DNA of 14,941 bases, from assembly GCA_003485015.1 (NCBI GenBank), contig DNCN01000196.1, forward strand, positions 1 to 14,941, in the 5' to 3' direction. This stretch comes from a bacterium. GTDB lineage: Bacteria > UBA9089. Of the stretch, positions 1-7,566 are shown piece by piece. The notes beneath the pieces are model-generated. The model was not told where the DNA came from. It did not search any database and saw nothing but the letters and a program-made list of their open reading frames with translations. The position numbers were made by a program, and so were the translations under genes. Position 1 is the stretch's first letter, and each line of letters starts with the position of its first letter.

Positions 1-1
1 A

Positions 2-115
2 GGGGACAAGTGGCAATTGATTCTCCTCTATGAACATGATGTCAATATTGACCGTTCCTTTCGCCATTTACATAAACGTACCCGTCCAGATCTAGTTATT
101 TATATCTGCTATTGA
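2..115 (+). CDS. C-terminal end of an unidentified protein (partial, cut by the window edge)
   Basis: A reading frame is open from base 2 and ends at TGA (113-115), giving 37 residues that finish in LVIYICY. The stop lies directly at the SD sequence of the next gene, AAAGGAGG at 115-122, so the two would be co-transcribed neighbours. The fragment is rich in charged and aromatic residues (for example RSFRHLHKRTRPD). I do not recognise a family. The frame is short enough to be open by chance; the main support is how neatly its stop meets the downstream ribosome binding site. Confidence 0.4.
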   Translation, partial: GDKWQLILLYEHDVNIDRSFRHLHKRTRPDLVIYICY

Positions 116-133
116 AAGGAGGCAGACTAAATA

Positions 134-535
134 ATGAAAACTAGTGACACTGAAAAGAGAAAAAACAAGAGATCTTTTTGTAAACTTCCTATTCACTGTA
201 GTCCTTTTGGACCAGGGGAAGTGTCTAGCTCTAAGGAGGGGCTTACAAAGGATATCAGTGAGGGAGGGTTACGGCTCATTGTCCACAAATTTATTCCTGT
301 GGCCACAAATATGGTTCTAAATCTTAAACTATCTACCCTACCCCGAATTCTAAAAGCTGTCTCCAAGGTTGTCTGGATCCGTAAACTTCCAGGAGGAGAA
401 GAACGTTATGAAGCCGGGGTGACCTTTACTGACATATCCAATGGTGATCGTCGTGAAATCAAGGCCTTTGTTGATGCTAAGGAGTCTTCTCCTTCTAAAG
501 AAAATGTCCAAGAATCAGAGCCGAATAACCAGTAG
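134..535 (+). CDS. PilZ-domain protein, probable cyclic-di-GMP receptor
   Basis: This is a 133-residue, single-domain soluble protein. Both sequence signatures of PilZ cyclic-di-GMP receptors are visible: the RxxxR arginine motif (RKNKR, residues 9-13) at the start of the domain and the D/NxSxxG motif (DISEGG, residues 40-45). A beta-rich stretch follows, including VVWIRKLP and YEAGVTFTDI, as is usual for PilZ barrels. The last 20 or so residues are polar and probably disordered. PilZ proteins bind the second messenger and pass the signal to a partner, often in motility, adhesion or polysaccharide export; no partner is visible here. Start: ATG at 134, about 11 bases after a strong AAAGGAGG SD. 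It is the only complete gene on the plus strand and converges on ftsH. Confidence 0.85.
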   Translation: MKTSDTEKRKNKRSFCKLPIHCSPFGPGEVSSSKEGLTKDISEGGLRLIVHKFIPVATNMVLNLKLSTLPRILKAVSKVVWIRKLPGGEERYEAGVTFTDISNGDRREIKAFVDAKESSPSKENVQESEPNNQ

Positions 536-721
536 TTGAGTAGCCAGTCTATTTTTTCTTATTACTTCTGATAATATATCTTATGTAAAGTTAGGTATTC
601 ATCACTGGTAAGACTTGAAGATGGAATGTTTATTTATTTGTGGCATGAGTGTCCATAATTAGATTGAAATACTTTAACTTAGTATAGATTATTTAATATA
701 ATACTTTAAATAAGAAGATAA
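536..721. other. AT-rich spacer downstream of pilZ
   Basis: About 190 very AT-rich bases lie between the pilZ stop and the shared terminator. I see no gene, tRNA or strong hairpin here. The only internal repetition I noticed is the short string ATACTTTAA, which occurs twice (near 670 and 703). Confidence 0.5.
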
Positions 722-798
722 TAAAAACGAGCTCTCCTTCAAATTTCGTGAAAGTATACAATTTTTCTTAGAAATTTGGAGAAGAGCCGTCTTTTTTT
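722..798. terminator. Bidirectional rho-independent terminator between pilZ and ftsH
   Basis: An imperfect inverted repeat pairs GCTCT (731-735) with AGAGC (783-787) and AAATTTC (741-747) with GAAATTT (771-777). On the plus strand it is followed by a run of seven T (792-798). On the minus strand it is followed by CGTTTTTATT (complement of 721-730). It lies 7 bases past the ftsH stop and between two convergent genes, so it probably ends transcription from both sides. Confidence 0.7.
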
Positions 799-805
799 AG
801 GGGGG

Positions 806-2626
806 TTACAAGTCCTTCTTTGTCAAAACCTCTTCGATTTCAGTCTGCTCCAGCACTTCTCTCTCTATCAGGGCGGCAGATAAAAGGTCAAGAGATTCCT
901 GGTTCTTTTTGAGGAGTTCTTTTGCCCGGTTATAACTTGATTCAACGATGGTGCGGATCTCCCTGTCAATCCCCGAAGCCACCTCTTCACTGTAATTCCT
1001 TTCTTTGACAATATCTCGGCCAAGAAAGACCTGACTCTCTTTGCGGCCAAAAGTGAGAGGACCCATAGTCTCACTCATTCCATACTCGCATACCATCTTA
1101 CGGGCAGCCTCAGTGGCCTGCTCGAGGTCGTTCTGAGCACCGGTGCTTATCTCATTGAAGATCAATTCTTCGGCTACTCGTCCACCCAAAAGGACAGTCA
1201 TCTTATTTAAGATTTCACTCTTAGTAGTCAGATACCTATCTTCTAAAGGGAGCTGTAAGGTGTAACCAAGGGCAGTATGGCCCCTGGGCATAATGGATAT
1301 CTTATGGACCGGGTCAGTCCCGGGGATGAGCCTTGCCACCAAAGCATGGCCCGACTCATGGTAGGCGACCATCTTTTTCTCTCGCTCTGAGATGAGACGG
1401 GACTTACGTTCTGGACCAGCAATGACCCTATCGATAGCCTCTTCAAGTTCTGCCAGTTCTATCTGATCCTTGTTTCGTCTAGAGGCCAAGATAGCAGCCT
1501 CATTGATTAGATTGGCCAGATCTGAACCAACAAAACCCGGGGTACGCCTGGCAATAACCTTAACATCTGCCTTTTTGTCAAGGATTTTATTCTTCATATG
1601 AACCCTCAATATCTCCTCTCGACCAATTAAATCAGGGGCGTCAACTACCACAACCCGGTCAAATCGACCTGGCCGCAAGAGGGCTGGATCGAGAATATCG
1701 GGACGATTTGTGGCAGCAATGATAATTACACCTTCCTGGGTGTTAAAACCATCCATCTCCACTAAAAGTTGGTTGAGAGTCTGCTCACGTTCATCATGAC
1801 CACCTCCAAGACCTGCCCCTCGCATTCGACCCACCGCATCTATCTCGTCAATAAAGACAATACAAGGAGCACTTTTGGCTGACTGTTCAAAGAGGTCTCG
1901 AACACGGGAGGCACCAACACCCACAAACATCTCCACAAAATCAGATCCGCTGATGGAGAAAAAGTGCACACCAGCCTCTCCAGCAACGGCTTTAGCCAGA
2001 AGTGTCTTGCCTGTCCCTGGAGGACCAACTAACAGAACCCCTTTGGGAATTCTGGCCCCCAGTCTCTGAAATTTCTTTGGATCTTTCAGAAAGTCAATTA
2101 TCTCTGCCAATTCTTCTTTGGCCTCATCTACACCAGCCACATCTTCAAAGGTGACTTTGGTTCGATCCTCAGTGAGGAGTCTGGCTCGGCTTTTACCGAA
2201 AGTGAAAGCCCTGGAACTGGGTCCTTGAATATGGCGAAAAAAGATAAAATAGAAGATAATGATCATGAGGATGAAGAGAAGGGCGTTAGACACTACCGCT
2301 ATCCACCACTGTGGGTCTGGTTCTTTACCCTCAAAGATGATCCCATTTCTATACAGAAGGCTTATGAGATTCGGATCTTCATAAGGGATGTAGGTTTTAA
2401 ACTTTATGTCCTTTTTTCCAGCAGTCTTCTTTATTCCGGTGATATGGCGATTGACAATCTTCACCTTATCCAGATTTACTACGGGGTCAGATACATAATC
2501 TAAGAATTGACTATAGGGAATCTCTTTAACCTCGACCTGGCGTCGCATCTGGGTGGGAAGATATATTGTGATAATGATCAAAATAATCAGAAAAACTAGG
2601 GCGATTCTACTCATTGACTTACTCAT
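806..2626 (-). CDS. ftsH: ATP-dependent zinc metalloprotease FtsH
   Basis: FtsH is a membrane-anchored AAA+ protease that extracts and degrades misfolded membrane proteins and short-lived regulators. The 606-residue product has the full family layout: first membrane segment at about 7-24, a short extracytoplasmic region, second membrane segment at about 108-131, then the AAA module with Walker A GPPGTGKT (201-208), Walker B IVFIDEID (256-263) and the second region of homology ending RPGRFDR (318-324). The zinc protease domain has HESGH (423-427) and the likely third zinc ligand in NDLEQAT (D500). Length is normal for the family. The start ATG overlaps the tilS stop (ATGA), so translation is probably coupled; another ATG four codons in is possible. 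tilS-ftsH is a common bacterial gene pair. It is the last gene of the minus-strand unit, followed by a terminator. Confidence 0.98.
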   Translation of the reverse strand: MSKSMSRIALVFLIILIIITIYLPTQMRRQVEVKEIPYSQFLDYVSDPVVNLDKVKIVNRHITGIKKTAGKKDIKFKTYIPYEDPNLISLLYRNGIIFEGKEPDPQWWIAVVSNALLFILMIIIFYFIFFRHIQGPSSRAFTFGKSRARLLTEDRTKVTFEDVAGVDEAKEELAEIIDFLKDPKKFQRLGARIPKGVLLVGPPGTGKTLLAKAVAGEAGVHFFSISGSDFVEMFVGVGASRVRDLFEQSAKSAPCIVFIDEIDAVGRMRGAGLGGGHDEREQTLNQLLVEMDGFNTQEGVIIIAATNRPDILDPALLRPGRFDRVVVVDAPDLIGREEILRVHMKNKILDKKADVKVIARRTPGFVGSDLANLINEAAILASRRNKDQIELAELEEAIDRVIAGPERKSRLISEREKKMVAYHESGHALVARLIPGTDPVHKISIMPRGHTALGYTLQLPLEDRYLTTKSEILNKMTVLLGGRVAEELIFNEISTGAQNDLEQATEAARKMVCEYGMSETMGPLTFGRKESQVFLGRDIVKERNYSEEVASGIDREIRTIVESSYNRAKELLKKNQESLDLLSAALIEREVLEQTEIEEVLTKKDL

Positions 2627-4065
2627 TCTTTCCCTCTTTTCTTATAAGAGATTTTTAATATTCTTCTTGTCTCTTTCCTAACCTTTGCCCGTTCGTCTAT
2701 CCTATATCCTACTATCCAAATAATTCCCTTCCTATCTAAAAGGAGAGGAATCTCATCCCTTTGGAAAGAAGGAATCTTTAGATCAATGAAAAAGTCCTTC
2801 ACTTTCTTGGTCCCACTCATACCCAAAGGGGAGAAACGATCACCCTTCTGTCGAAATCTCAAGGCAAGTGGCGTCTTTACTTGGTCATAGTCGAAGTAAA
2901 CAACCGAATTGTTTAAGGCTTCTTTCAAATTATTCCAGAAAGAGTCATCAATAGAAAGGATCTCTGTTTCAAAGATAGTGTTTAACTCAGGTATCTCGAC
3001 CTTACCTGGTAGATCTACAAGAGAATTAAAGGAGTTTTTTCTTTCTATTGGTCCCCTACCCTGTTTTTCTATATGTAATCTAAGTCGATCGTATTCCCGA
3101 AGAGCTTTGATTTCATGAGGAAGGTCTACTCGACCCTGTGGGGGACCTTTTTTGATCAAACGGGCGATGGCCTCGATATGATCATAGGTAATCCCATCCA
3201 GGTCTCCTTTAACCATATTCAGGGCCTCTCTTATGAGACGGAATTCAATTGGTTTCTCTTTGATGAACTTATTTAAATCAAGGACTATCTCTTGATCAGA
3301 TCTTTCAAGAAGTAGATCCATAAGAGCTTTCTTGGCTAAAGAACTTAAATACTCATCGTCATTTGCTAAGAGGTTGAAACTTTTAATGAGAAGGTTACAA
3401 AATTTAGGATTATACTCCTTGAGTTTAGGAATGAGTTCGTGTCTTATCCGATTTCTAAGATGTGCTAGATCTAGATTGGAGGAGTCATACCGAAATGGTA
3501 TTTCCCTCTCTTCTAGATAACTTTTGATCTCATCTGAGGCAACCCTGATCAAGGGTCGAACGAGAATCACCTCCTGAGAGAGCTTCCGCACAGGCGGCAT
3601 ACCCCTAAGACCTCTTGGCCCTGTACCTCGAATCAAATGCATTAGAATAGTCTCAACTAGATCATCAGTCTGATGGCCTAAGGCAATCTTAGATGCCCCT
3701 ACCCTTTTGGCTACCCTTAGGAGGAAATCATACCGTTCCTTTCTAGCTAAGGTCTCTAATGATAAGTGGCCGATCTCAAGTTTTTTTCTTTTAATATCTA
3801 TCTCTTCGGTAAAGAAGGGAAGTCTTAACCTTTTAGCTAAATCATTTACAAATGAGACATCGGCTTGTGCCTCTTTTCCCCTCAGGCAATGATTTAGATG
3901 GGCGATATAGAGACTAAGTTTGTACTCATCTTTCAAAGAAAAGAGAATCCAGAGAAGGGCAACCGAATCTGGGCCACCTGAAACACCAATTACTACCTTG
4001 TTGCCCTTATCGAACATTCGGTATCCAGCAATAGTCGCCCGAACCTTTTCGATTGGGGATTCCAC
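2623..4065 (-). CDS. tilS: tRNA(Ile)-lysidine synthase TilS
   Basis: TilS uses ATP and lysine to convert C34 of the CAU-anticodon tRNA-Ile2 to lysidine, so that the tRNA reads AUA and is charged with isoleucine. The N-terminal PP-loop ATPase domain shows SGGPDS at residues 29-34, and the family signature LRNRIRHELIP lies near residue 205. The C-terminal TilS domain (about 403-480) contains GDRFSPLGMSGTKKVKDFF followed by a basic tail. At 480 residues it is a long, complete form. I chose the GTG start at 4063-4065: an upstream in-frame TGA lies only about 12 codons away with no better start between, and AGAGGAGG sits 13 bases upstream, a rather long spacing. The stop overlaps the ftsH start by four bases. 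A CAU-anticodon tRNA gene lies about 280 bases upstream on the same strand. Confidence 0.96.
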   Translation of the reverse strand: MESPIEKVRATIAGYRMFDKGNKVVIGVSGGPDSVALLWILFSLKDEYKLSLYIAHLNHCLRGKEAQADVSFVNDLAKRLRLPFFTEEIDIKRKKLEIGHLSLETLARKERYDFLLRVAKRVGASKIALGHQTDDLVETILMHLIRGTGPRGLRGMPPVRKLSQEVILVRPLIRVASDEIKSYLEEREIPFRYDSSNLDLAHLRNRIRHELIPKLKEYNPKFCNLLIKSFNLLANDDEYLSSLAKKALMDLLLERSDQEIVLDLNKFIKEKPIEFRLIREALNMVKGDLDGITYDHIEAIARLIKKGPPQGRVDLPHEIKALREYDRLRLHIEKQGRGPIERKNSFNSLVDLPGKVEIPELNTIFETEILSIDDSFWNNLKEALNNSVVYFDYDQVKTPLALRFRQKGDRFSPLGMSGTKKVKDFFIDLKIPSFQRDEIPLLLDRKGIIWIVGYRIDERAKVRKETRRILKISYKKRGKE

Positions 4066-4126
4066 GGATTTAAAAAAACCTCCTCTTGGTCAGCGAAAGT
4101 CTAACTTTAAATCCTCTTCTTTCCTT

Positions 4127-4206
4127 GCTGACATGGATGTCAGCGGGGGTGTCAGGGAGCACAGCGACCGTCAAGGGGGTTTACCCCCTTGAAGAACAGG
4201 ACGTTC
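4127..4206 (-). repeat. Three-hairpin element, copy A
   Basis: Reading the plus strand, three palindromes follow one another: GCTGACATGGATGTCAGC (4127-4144), the G/C hairpin CAAGGGGG-TTTA-CCCCCTTG (4172-4191) and GAAC-AGGAC-GTTC (4194-4206). The 27-base stretch between the first two (GTGTCAGGGAGC...) is close to copy C and differs from copies B, D and E. This copy lies between copy B and the tilS SD site, so it is probably in the tilS 5' leader. No long T run follows the G/C hairpin on either strand, so it does not look like an ordinary terminator. Confidence 0.8.
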
Positions 4207-4250
4207 CATAAACTTCTACCCTCTCAGATTTCTTCTTTTCTTCCCTCTTT

Positions 4251-4344
4251 ACCGACACGGATGTCGGTGGGGGTAACAGTGAACGAAGTGAACGTCATAG
4301 GGGGTTTACCCCCTTGAAGAACAGGACGTTCTCAAGGATGTTCG
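4251..4344 (-). repeat. Three-hairpin element, copy B, flush with the tRNA-Met 3' end
   Basis: The first palindrome is ACCGACA-CGGA-TGTCGGT (4251-4268); it differs from copy A at two base pairs, both changed on the two sides so pairing holds. The G/C hairpin is GGGGG-TTTA-CCCCC (4300-4313). The third is AGAAC-AGGAC-GTTCT (4318-4332), followed by an extra CAAGGATGTTCG that ends exactly where the tRNA-Met 3' end begins (4345). The linker GTAACAGTGAACGAAGTGAACG resembles copies D and E rather than A and C. Confidence 0.8.
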
Positions 4345-4418
4345 TGGCGGTGCAGGGATTCGAACCCCGGACTCTGCGGATATGAGCCGCATGCTCTGAC
4401 CAACTGAGCTACACCGCC
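4345..4418 (-). tRNA. tRNA-Met (anticodon CAT), probably the elongator
   Basis: A complete 74-base cloverleaf: acceptor GGCGGTG/CACCGCC, D stem GCTC/GAGC, anticodon stem TGCGG/CCGCA with loop CTCATAT, T stem CGGGG/CCCTG with loop TTCGAAT, discriminator A. CCA is not encoded; the next bases are CGA. CAT anticodons belong to initiator Met, elongator Met or lysidine-modified Ile2. It is not the initiator (normal G1-C72 pair and no GGG/CCC anticodon stem), and the GGCGGTG acceptor resembles elongator tRNA-Met of Gram-positive bacteria. Ile2 cannot be fully excluded, notably because tilS is the next gene. Confidence 0.9.
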
Positions 4419-4424
4419 AAATAT

Positions 4425-4489
4425 AAAGTAAGAAGTAAAAGGTAAGGATGCCTCATACTTCTTTCTTCCTACCTTCTACTTCTCACTTT
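4425..4489 (-). repeat. Long imperfect hairpin between tRNA-Met and tRNA-fMet
   Basis: Bases 4425-4448 pair with 4466-4489 over 24 positions. The mismatches at 4430/4484, 4438/4476 and 4445/4469 are A-C on the plus strand, so they become U-G wobble pairs in RNA made from the minus strand, the strand of the tRNAs. One position (4447/4467) is a C-A mismatch in that RNA. The loop is 17 bases. It may be a decayed palindromic repeat or an RNA processing structure in the tRNA precursor. Confidence 0.6.
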
Positions 4490-4497
4490 AAAAGTAT

Positions 4498-4572
<75 letters not shown>

Positions 4573-4587
4573 ATGAATCTGGCAATC

Positions 4588-4642
4588 GGTAATTGAGAAA
4601 TAAGTAACTAAGAATATACCTAATTACCAGTTATCAATTACC
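4588..4642 (-). repeat. Long imperfect hairpin between tRNA-fMet and tRNA-Leu
   Basis: GGTAATTGA (4588-4596) is the exact reverse complement of TCAATTACC (4634-4642). Pairing continues inward to 4612/4619 with one bulge, two mismatches and a 6-base loop. Three inner positions (4602/4628, 4608/4623, 4611/4620) are A-C on the plus strand and so G-U pairs in minus-strand RNA. The rest of the 168-base tRNA spacer shows nothing I recognise. Confidence 0.6.
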
Positions 4643-4740
4643 AAACTACGCCCAAAGATTGAGATCCTCCTTCCTTTCCTTGGTCTTCCCTCTTGCCATT
4701 CCAAACCAGATAATTTGTAGTCCTTAGAAACAAGATTTTG

Positions 4741-4825
4741 TGCCGGGGGCCGGAGTCGAACCGGCACGGGATAAAATCCCAGCGGATTTTAAGTCCGCTG
4801 CGTCTACCAATTCCGCCACCTCGGC
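4741..4825 (-). tRNA. tRNA-Leu (anticodon TAA)
   Basis: An 85-base class II tRNA with a long variable arm (GGGATTTTATCCC). The anticodon stem-loop is GCGGA-CTTAAAA-TCCGC, giving anticodon TAA. The T arm is GCCGG-TTCGACT-CCGGC and the discriminator is A. The acceptor stem GCCGAGG/CCCCGGC pairs except for A5-C68. CCA is not encoded (CAA follows). It is the first tRNA of the Leu-fMet-Met series. Confidence 0.95.
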
Positions 4826-4836
4826 CCTCAAACTTT

Positions 4837-4865
4837 AATTTACTACATCCACAATAAAAAGTCAA
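4837..4865 (-). promoter_or_regulatory. Sigma70-type promoter for the tRNA-Leu unit
   Basis: On the minus strand, TTGACT (4860-4865) is followed after 17 bases by TAAATT (4837-4842). The expected transcription start, about 4830, is only some five bases before the mature tRNA 5' end. No comparable promoter was seen before the next two tRNAs, so Leu, fMet and Met, perhaps with tilS-ftsH, are likely one transcript. Confidence 0.6.
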
Positions 4866-4904
4866 GAAAAATAACTTACAGTAAAATCCACATTGAGAAA
4901 CATT

Positions 4905-5180
4905 TTAACCAGGTTCTTTTAGTTCTTCATCTATTTTTTTTACTAAAAAGGCAATCTTTTTACTGATGAACTCTTTCATCTTGAAGAATTCATCAGCAAT
5001 ATTGAGGGCAACCAAGATGGCTACTTTATCGGTTGAGAGATTGGGTATCCTTTCAGTGATCTGACGCATCTCTTTATCTACATACTCAGCAACTTCTTTA
5101 ATATACTTCGGGTCTTCATCTCCACGAATAGTGTAAGTATTTCCAAATATCTCTACCTCTACCTTATTGATCTTAGCCAT
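4905..5180 (-). CDS. zapA: Cell division protein ZapA
   Basis: ZapA is a small cytoplasmic protein that binds FtsZ and bundles its filaments at the division ring. The 91-residue product has the family pattern: an N-terminal beta strand region (KVEVEIFGNTYTIRGDED), the conserved YIKEVAEYVDKEMR helix at about 26-39, the DKVAILVALNIADEF helix at about 51-65, and a charged C-terminal coiled coil. Its ATG overlaps the stop of the upstream coiled-coil gene by one base (TAATG), which indicates translational coupling. A position behind pheST is common for zapA in many bacterial lineages. Confidence 0.93.
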   Translation of the reverse strand: MAKINKVEVEIFGNTYTIRGDEDPKYIKEVAEYVDKEMRQITERIPNLSTDKVAILVALNIADEFFKMKEFISKKIAFLVKKIDEELKEPG

Positions 5181-5386
5181 TATTCCACCTGCCTCTCTAT
5201 CCTGTCAAGCTGTTTGAGCATTCTGTTTATTCTTGTCTTAAGAAGCTCCATCTTCTTCTTCAATTCCCTATTTTCGGTTTTAAGTTCTTTTATCTCTGTT
5301 GGATCTGGACCTATAGTTTTAGTCTTCAACTTATTTATAAGGCTTAAGACTCGATCTTCTAATAGATCAAACTCCTTGGTAACCAT
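5180..5386 (-). CDS. Small coiled-coil protein, ZapB-like
   Basis: The product has 68 residues, almost all predicted helix. From about residue 30 (EIKELKTENRELKKKMELL...) it shows heptad spacing of Leu, Ile and Met typical of a coiled coil. Small coiled-coil proteins beside zapA are generally regarded as ZapB-like division-ring factors; this assignment rests on context and composition rather than on a diagnostic motif. I chose the ATG at 5384-5386 because GGGAGG lies six bases upstream; the GTG one codon earlier would be only three bases from it. The stop overlaps the zapA start and the pheT stop lies 37 bases upstream, so pheT, this gene and zapA form one operon. Confidence 0.8.
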   Translation of the reverse strand: MVTKEFDLLEDRVLSLINKLKTKTIGPDPTEIKELKTENRELKKKMELLKTRINRMLKQLDRIERQVE

Positions 5387-5423
5387 CACTTACCTCCCAT
5401 CCCTATCAACAGCCAATTATTTT

Positions 5424-7493
5424 TCAATAATCGATTCTTCCTCGCAATTTGGCTCCAAGTCTTTCTTCAAGGACAGAGACTATTTGATTATGGATGTGAT
5501 TTACAGATTCGTCCTTCAGGGTAGCTTTAAGATCACGGTAGACGATAGAATAGGTCAAGCTCTTAAACCCTTTGCACTTCTCTTCAAGTTTCTCTCCTGG
5601 ATAGAGATCGAAAAGTTCAACTTCTTCAATGAGCTTACCCCCAACCTCCTTAATGATCTCAAGGATTTTCTCTGCTTGAACCTCTTCTTTAACCAGAATG
5701 GAGAGATCCCTGGTGGCTGCCGGATAGATGGGTAACGGTCGGTAACTCCTCTCCAGATTAGAGAGAGCCATCAATCTATCAAAATCGATCTCAAAGAGAT
5801 AAAGGTCCGTGGATAAATCGAAAGAGGCCGTTACATCTGGATCTATCTCTCCCATAATTCCAAGAGTCCTACCCTTTATCTCTATCACAGCTGTTCTGCC
5901 TGCGCAGAAAGAGGGGTGTTCTCCTTTTACCAACCGGTAGTCCTCAATACCCAGTCCTTCCATCAACCTCTCTATAATCCCAGCAAGTTCATAGAAACTG
6001 ATCTTTTCGTCTTTTCTTCTCCAGTTAGATTTTTGGTAGTATCCTGTCAATGCTACAGCAAGAGAATACTTTTCATCTGGTAGGTTTCTATCCTCTTTGG
6101 GATGAAATACTCGACCTAGTTCAAATATCTTTATATCATTCACTCCTCTGTTTATATTCCATAGGACTGTCTTAATTAAGCCAGGGATAAGGCTAGTTCG
6201 CATTAGGGAAGTCTCTTCTGAAAGAGGATTTGCAATCTTAACCCTGTCTTCACCCAGACGAAGCTTAGTCAAGGTAAGATGGTCGATGAAACTGAGGGTA
6301 ATAACTTCGTATAGTCCAAGACCAACAAGGATCTCTTTCGTCCTTTTTGTAATCTCATCTATGTGGCGACGAACAGCAAGGACCGTTTTATGAGGCAAGG
6401 CAAAACTGATCTTCTCATATCCATAGATTCTGGCTATCTCCTCAACAAGATCAATCTCACGAATAATCTCATGGCGATAAGAAGGGACTTCAACAATTGC
6501 GATGTCTTGATTGTGAATCGTAGAGTCAAAACCTAGACCCTCAAGGATTGAGGTCATCTCTCCTAAGGTCAGATTGACCCCTAAGACTCTATTGACCCGG
6601 TCTCCACGTAGGGTAATTGTCACTTTTTCAATTGGTTCTGGATAGATATCGATCATCCCCTGTACTATCTTACCGCCAGCTAATTCTTTAATCAATTGGA
6701 CAGCACGGTCTTGGGCCAAAGGAAGTCCCTCAGGATCAACCTCACGCTCAAACCGATAGGAGGATTCTGAGCTGAGCCCAAGACCCCGACTCATCCTGCG
6801 TACCGTAGCTGGATCAAAATAGGCGGCCTCAAGTAGGACATCATGGGTATCAAAGGTAACCTGGGTAGCCTGGCCACCCATAATCCCAGCAATAGCTACC
6901 GGATAATCTCTATCGGCGATAACGAGGACCTCTCTGTTTAATCTACGATCTATCCCATCTAAGGTGATTAGTTGTTCTCCTTCTTCTGCTAAGCGAATAG
7001 AGAGCCTATTACCTTTAAGAAGCCGATAGTCGAAAGCATGCATCGGTTGACCGAGTTCTAGTAAGATGTAATTGGTGATATCGACGATATTATTGATTGA
7101 ACGAATACCAGCCGCCAAAAGACGGGATTTGAGCCAATCCGGTGATGGACCAACCCTAACGTCCTTAATGATCCTGGCTGTATATCGAGGGCACAGCTTC
7201 AATTCCTCGACGGAGATACTGATAAGACTACTTATCTCTTCTTTTGATTCAGAGAGATGGGTTTTGGGAGGCCGAAGTGGACTACCGGTGAGGGCACTTA
7301 TCTCCCTGGCCACTCCAACCATTGAGAGGCAATCTCCCCGATTAGGGGTAACCTCAAGCTCAAGGATAGTTTCTTCCCCCATCTCTTCAACTCCAGCCAC
7401 TTCAAGACCAGCCATGGTCAACCTCTGGGCTAACTCATCTGGTGAAAGATCAAAATCTACATACTCCTTCAGCCAACTAAATAAAACCTTCAT
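5424..7493 (-). CDS. pheT: Phenylalanyl-tRNA synthetase beta subunit, lacking the tRNA-binding (B2) domain
   Basis: This is the beta subunit of the alpha2-beta2 PheRS, which carries the editing site and much of the tRNA-binding surface. The 689-residue protein has the B1 start (MKVLFSWLKEYVDFDLSP...), the ILELEVTPNRGDCL stretch (43-56), the B3/B4 editing region (including ITLDG and AGIMGGQ), the B5 domain (EKVTITLRGDRVNRVLG), the catalytic-like core, and a C-terminal FDX-ACB anticodon-recognition domain (about 595-689, starting PIYPAATRDLS). In the usual form of about 800 residues an OB-fold tRNA-binding domain of roughly 110 residues separates GLEVxGVE from ILELEVTPNR. Here only about eight residues join them, which accounts for the short length. 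Start: ATG with AAGGTGA eight bases upstream. pheS ends 73 bases upstream. Confidence 0.96.
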   Translation of the reverse strand: MKVLFSWLKEYVDFDLSPDELAQRLTMAGLEVAGVEEMGEETILELEVTPNRGDCLSMVGVAREISALTGSPLRPPKTHLSESKEEISSLISISVEELKLCPRYTARIIKDVRVGPSPDWLKSRLLAAGIRSINNIVDITNYILLELGQPMHAFDYRLLKGNRLSIRLAEEGEQLITLDGIDRRLNREVLVIADRDYPVAIAGIMGGQATQVTFDTHDVLLEAAYFDPATVRRMSRGLGLSSESSYRFEREVDPEGLPLAQDRAVQLIKELAGGKIVQGMIDIYPEPIEKVTITLRGDRVNRVLGVNLTLGEMTSILEGLGFDSTIHNQDIAIVEVPSYRHEIIREIDLVEEIARIYGYEKISFALPHKTVLAVRRHIDEITKRTKEILVGLGLYEVITLSFIDHLTLTKLRLGEDRVKIANPLSEETSLMRTSLIPGLIKTVLWNINRGVNDIKIFELGRVFHPKEDRNLPDEKYSLAVALTGYYQKSNWRRKDEKISFYELAGIIERLMEGLGIEDYRLVKGEHPSFCAGRTAVIEIKGRTLGIMGEIDPDVTASFDLSTDLYLFEIDFDRLMALSNLERSYRPLPIYPAATRDLSILVKEEVQAEKILEIIKEVGGKLIEEVELFDLYPGEKLEEKCKGFKSLTYSIVYRDLKATLKDESVNHIHNQIVSVLEERLGAKLRGRIDY

Positions 7494-7566
7494 CCTTAAG
7501 TCACCTTAACCACTGAGTTTTGGAAGGTTTACAAGATCCCTTTTTAATCGATGAATCTTCTCTTTT

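Noticed and set aside
2225..2503. Plus-strand frame of 92 codons opposite the ftsH N-terminal region
   Set aside because: It lies wholly within ftsH on the other strand and shows no family features.
4172..4191. The G/C hairpins as ordinary rho-independent terminators
   Set aside because: No T run follows on either strand in any of the five copies; the 3' flank is CTTGAAGAAC or its counterpart.
4127..4344. CRISPR array
   Set aside because: The repeats are modular palindromes with diverged linkers and there is no regular repeat-spacer period.
4638..4865. Open frame of 75 codons across tRNA-Leu
   Set aside because: It runs through the tRNA gene and its promoter; the middle of the peptide is translated tRNA and there is no SD or protein family.
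5214..5735. Plus-strand frame of 173 codons opposite the zapB-like gene and pheT
   Set aside because: It is antisense to well-supported genes and hydrophobic only as a mirror of their codons; no SD and no recognisable domain.
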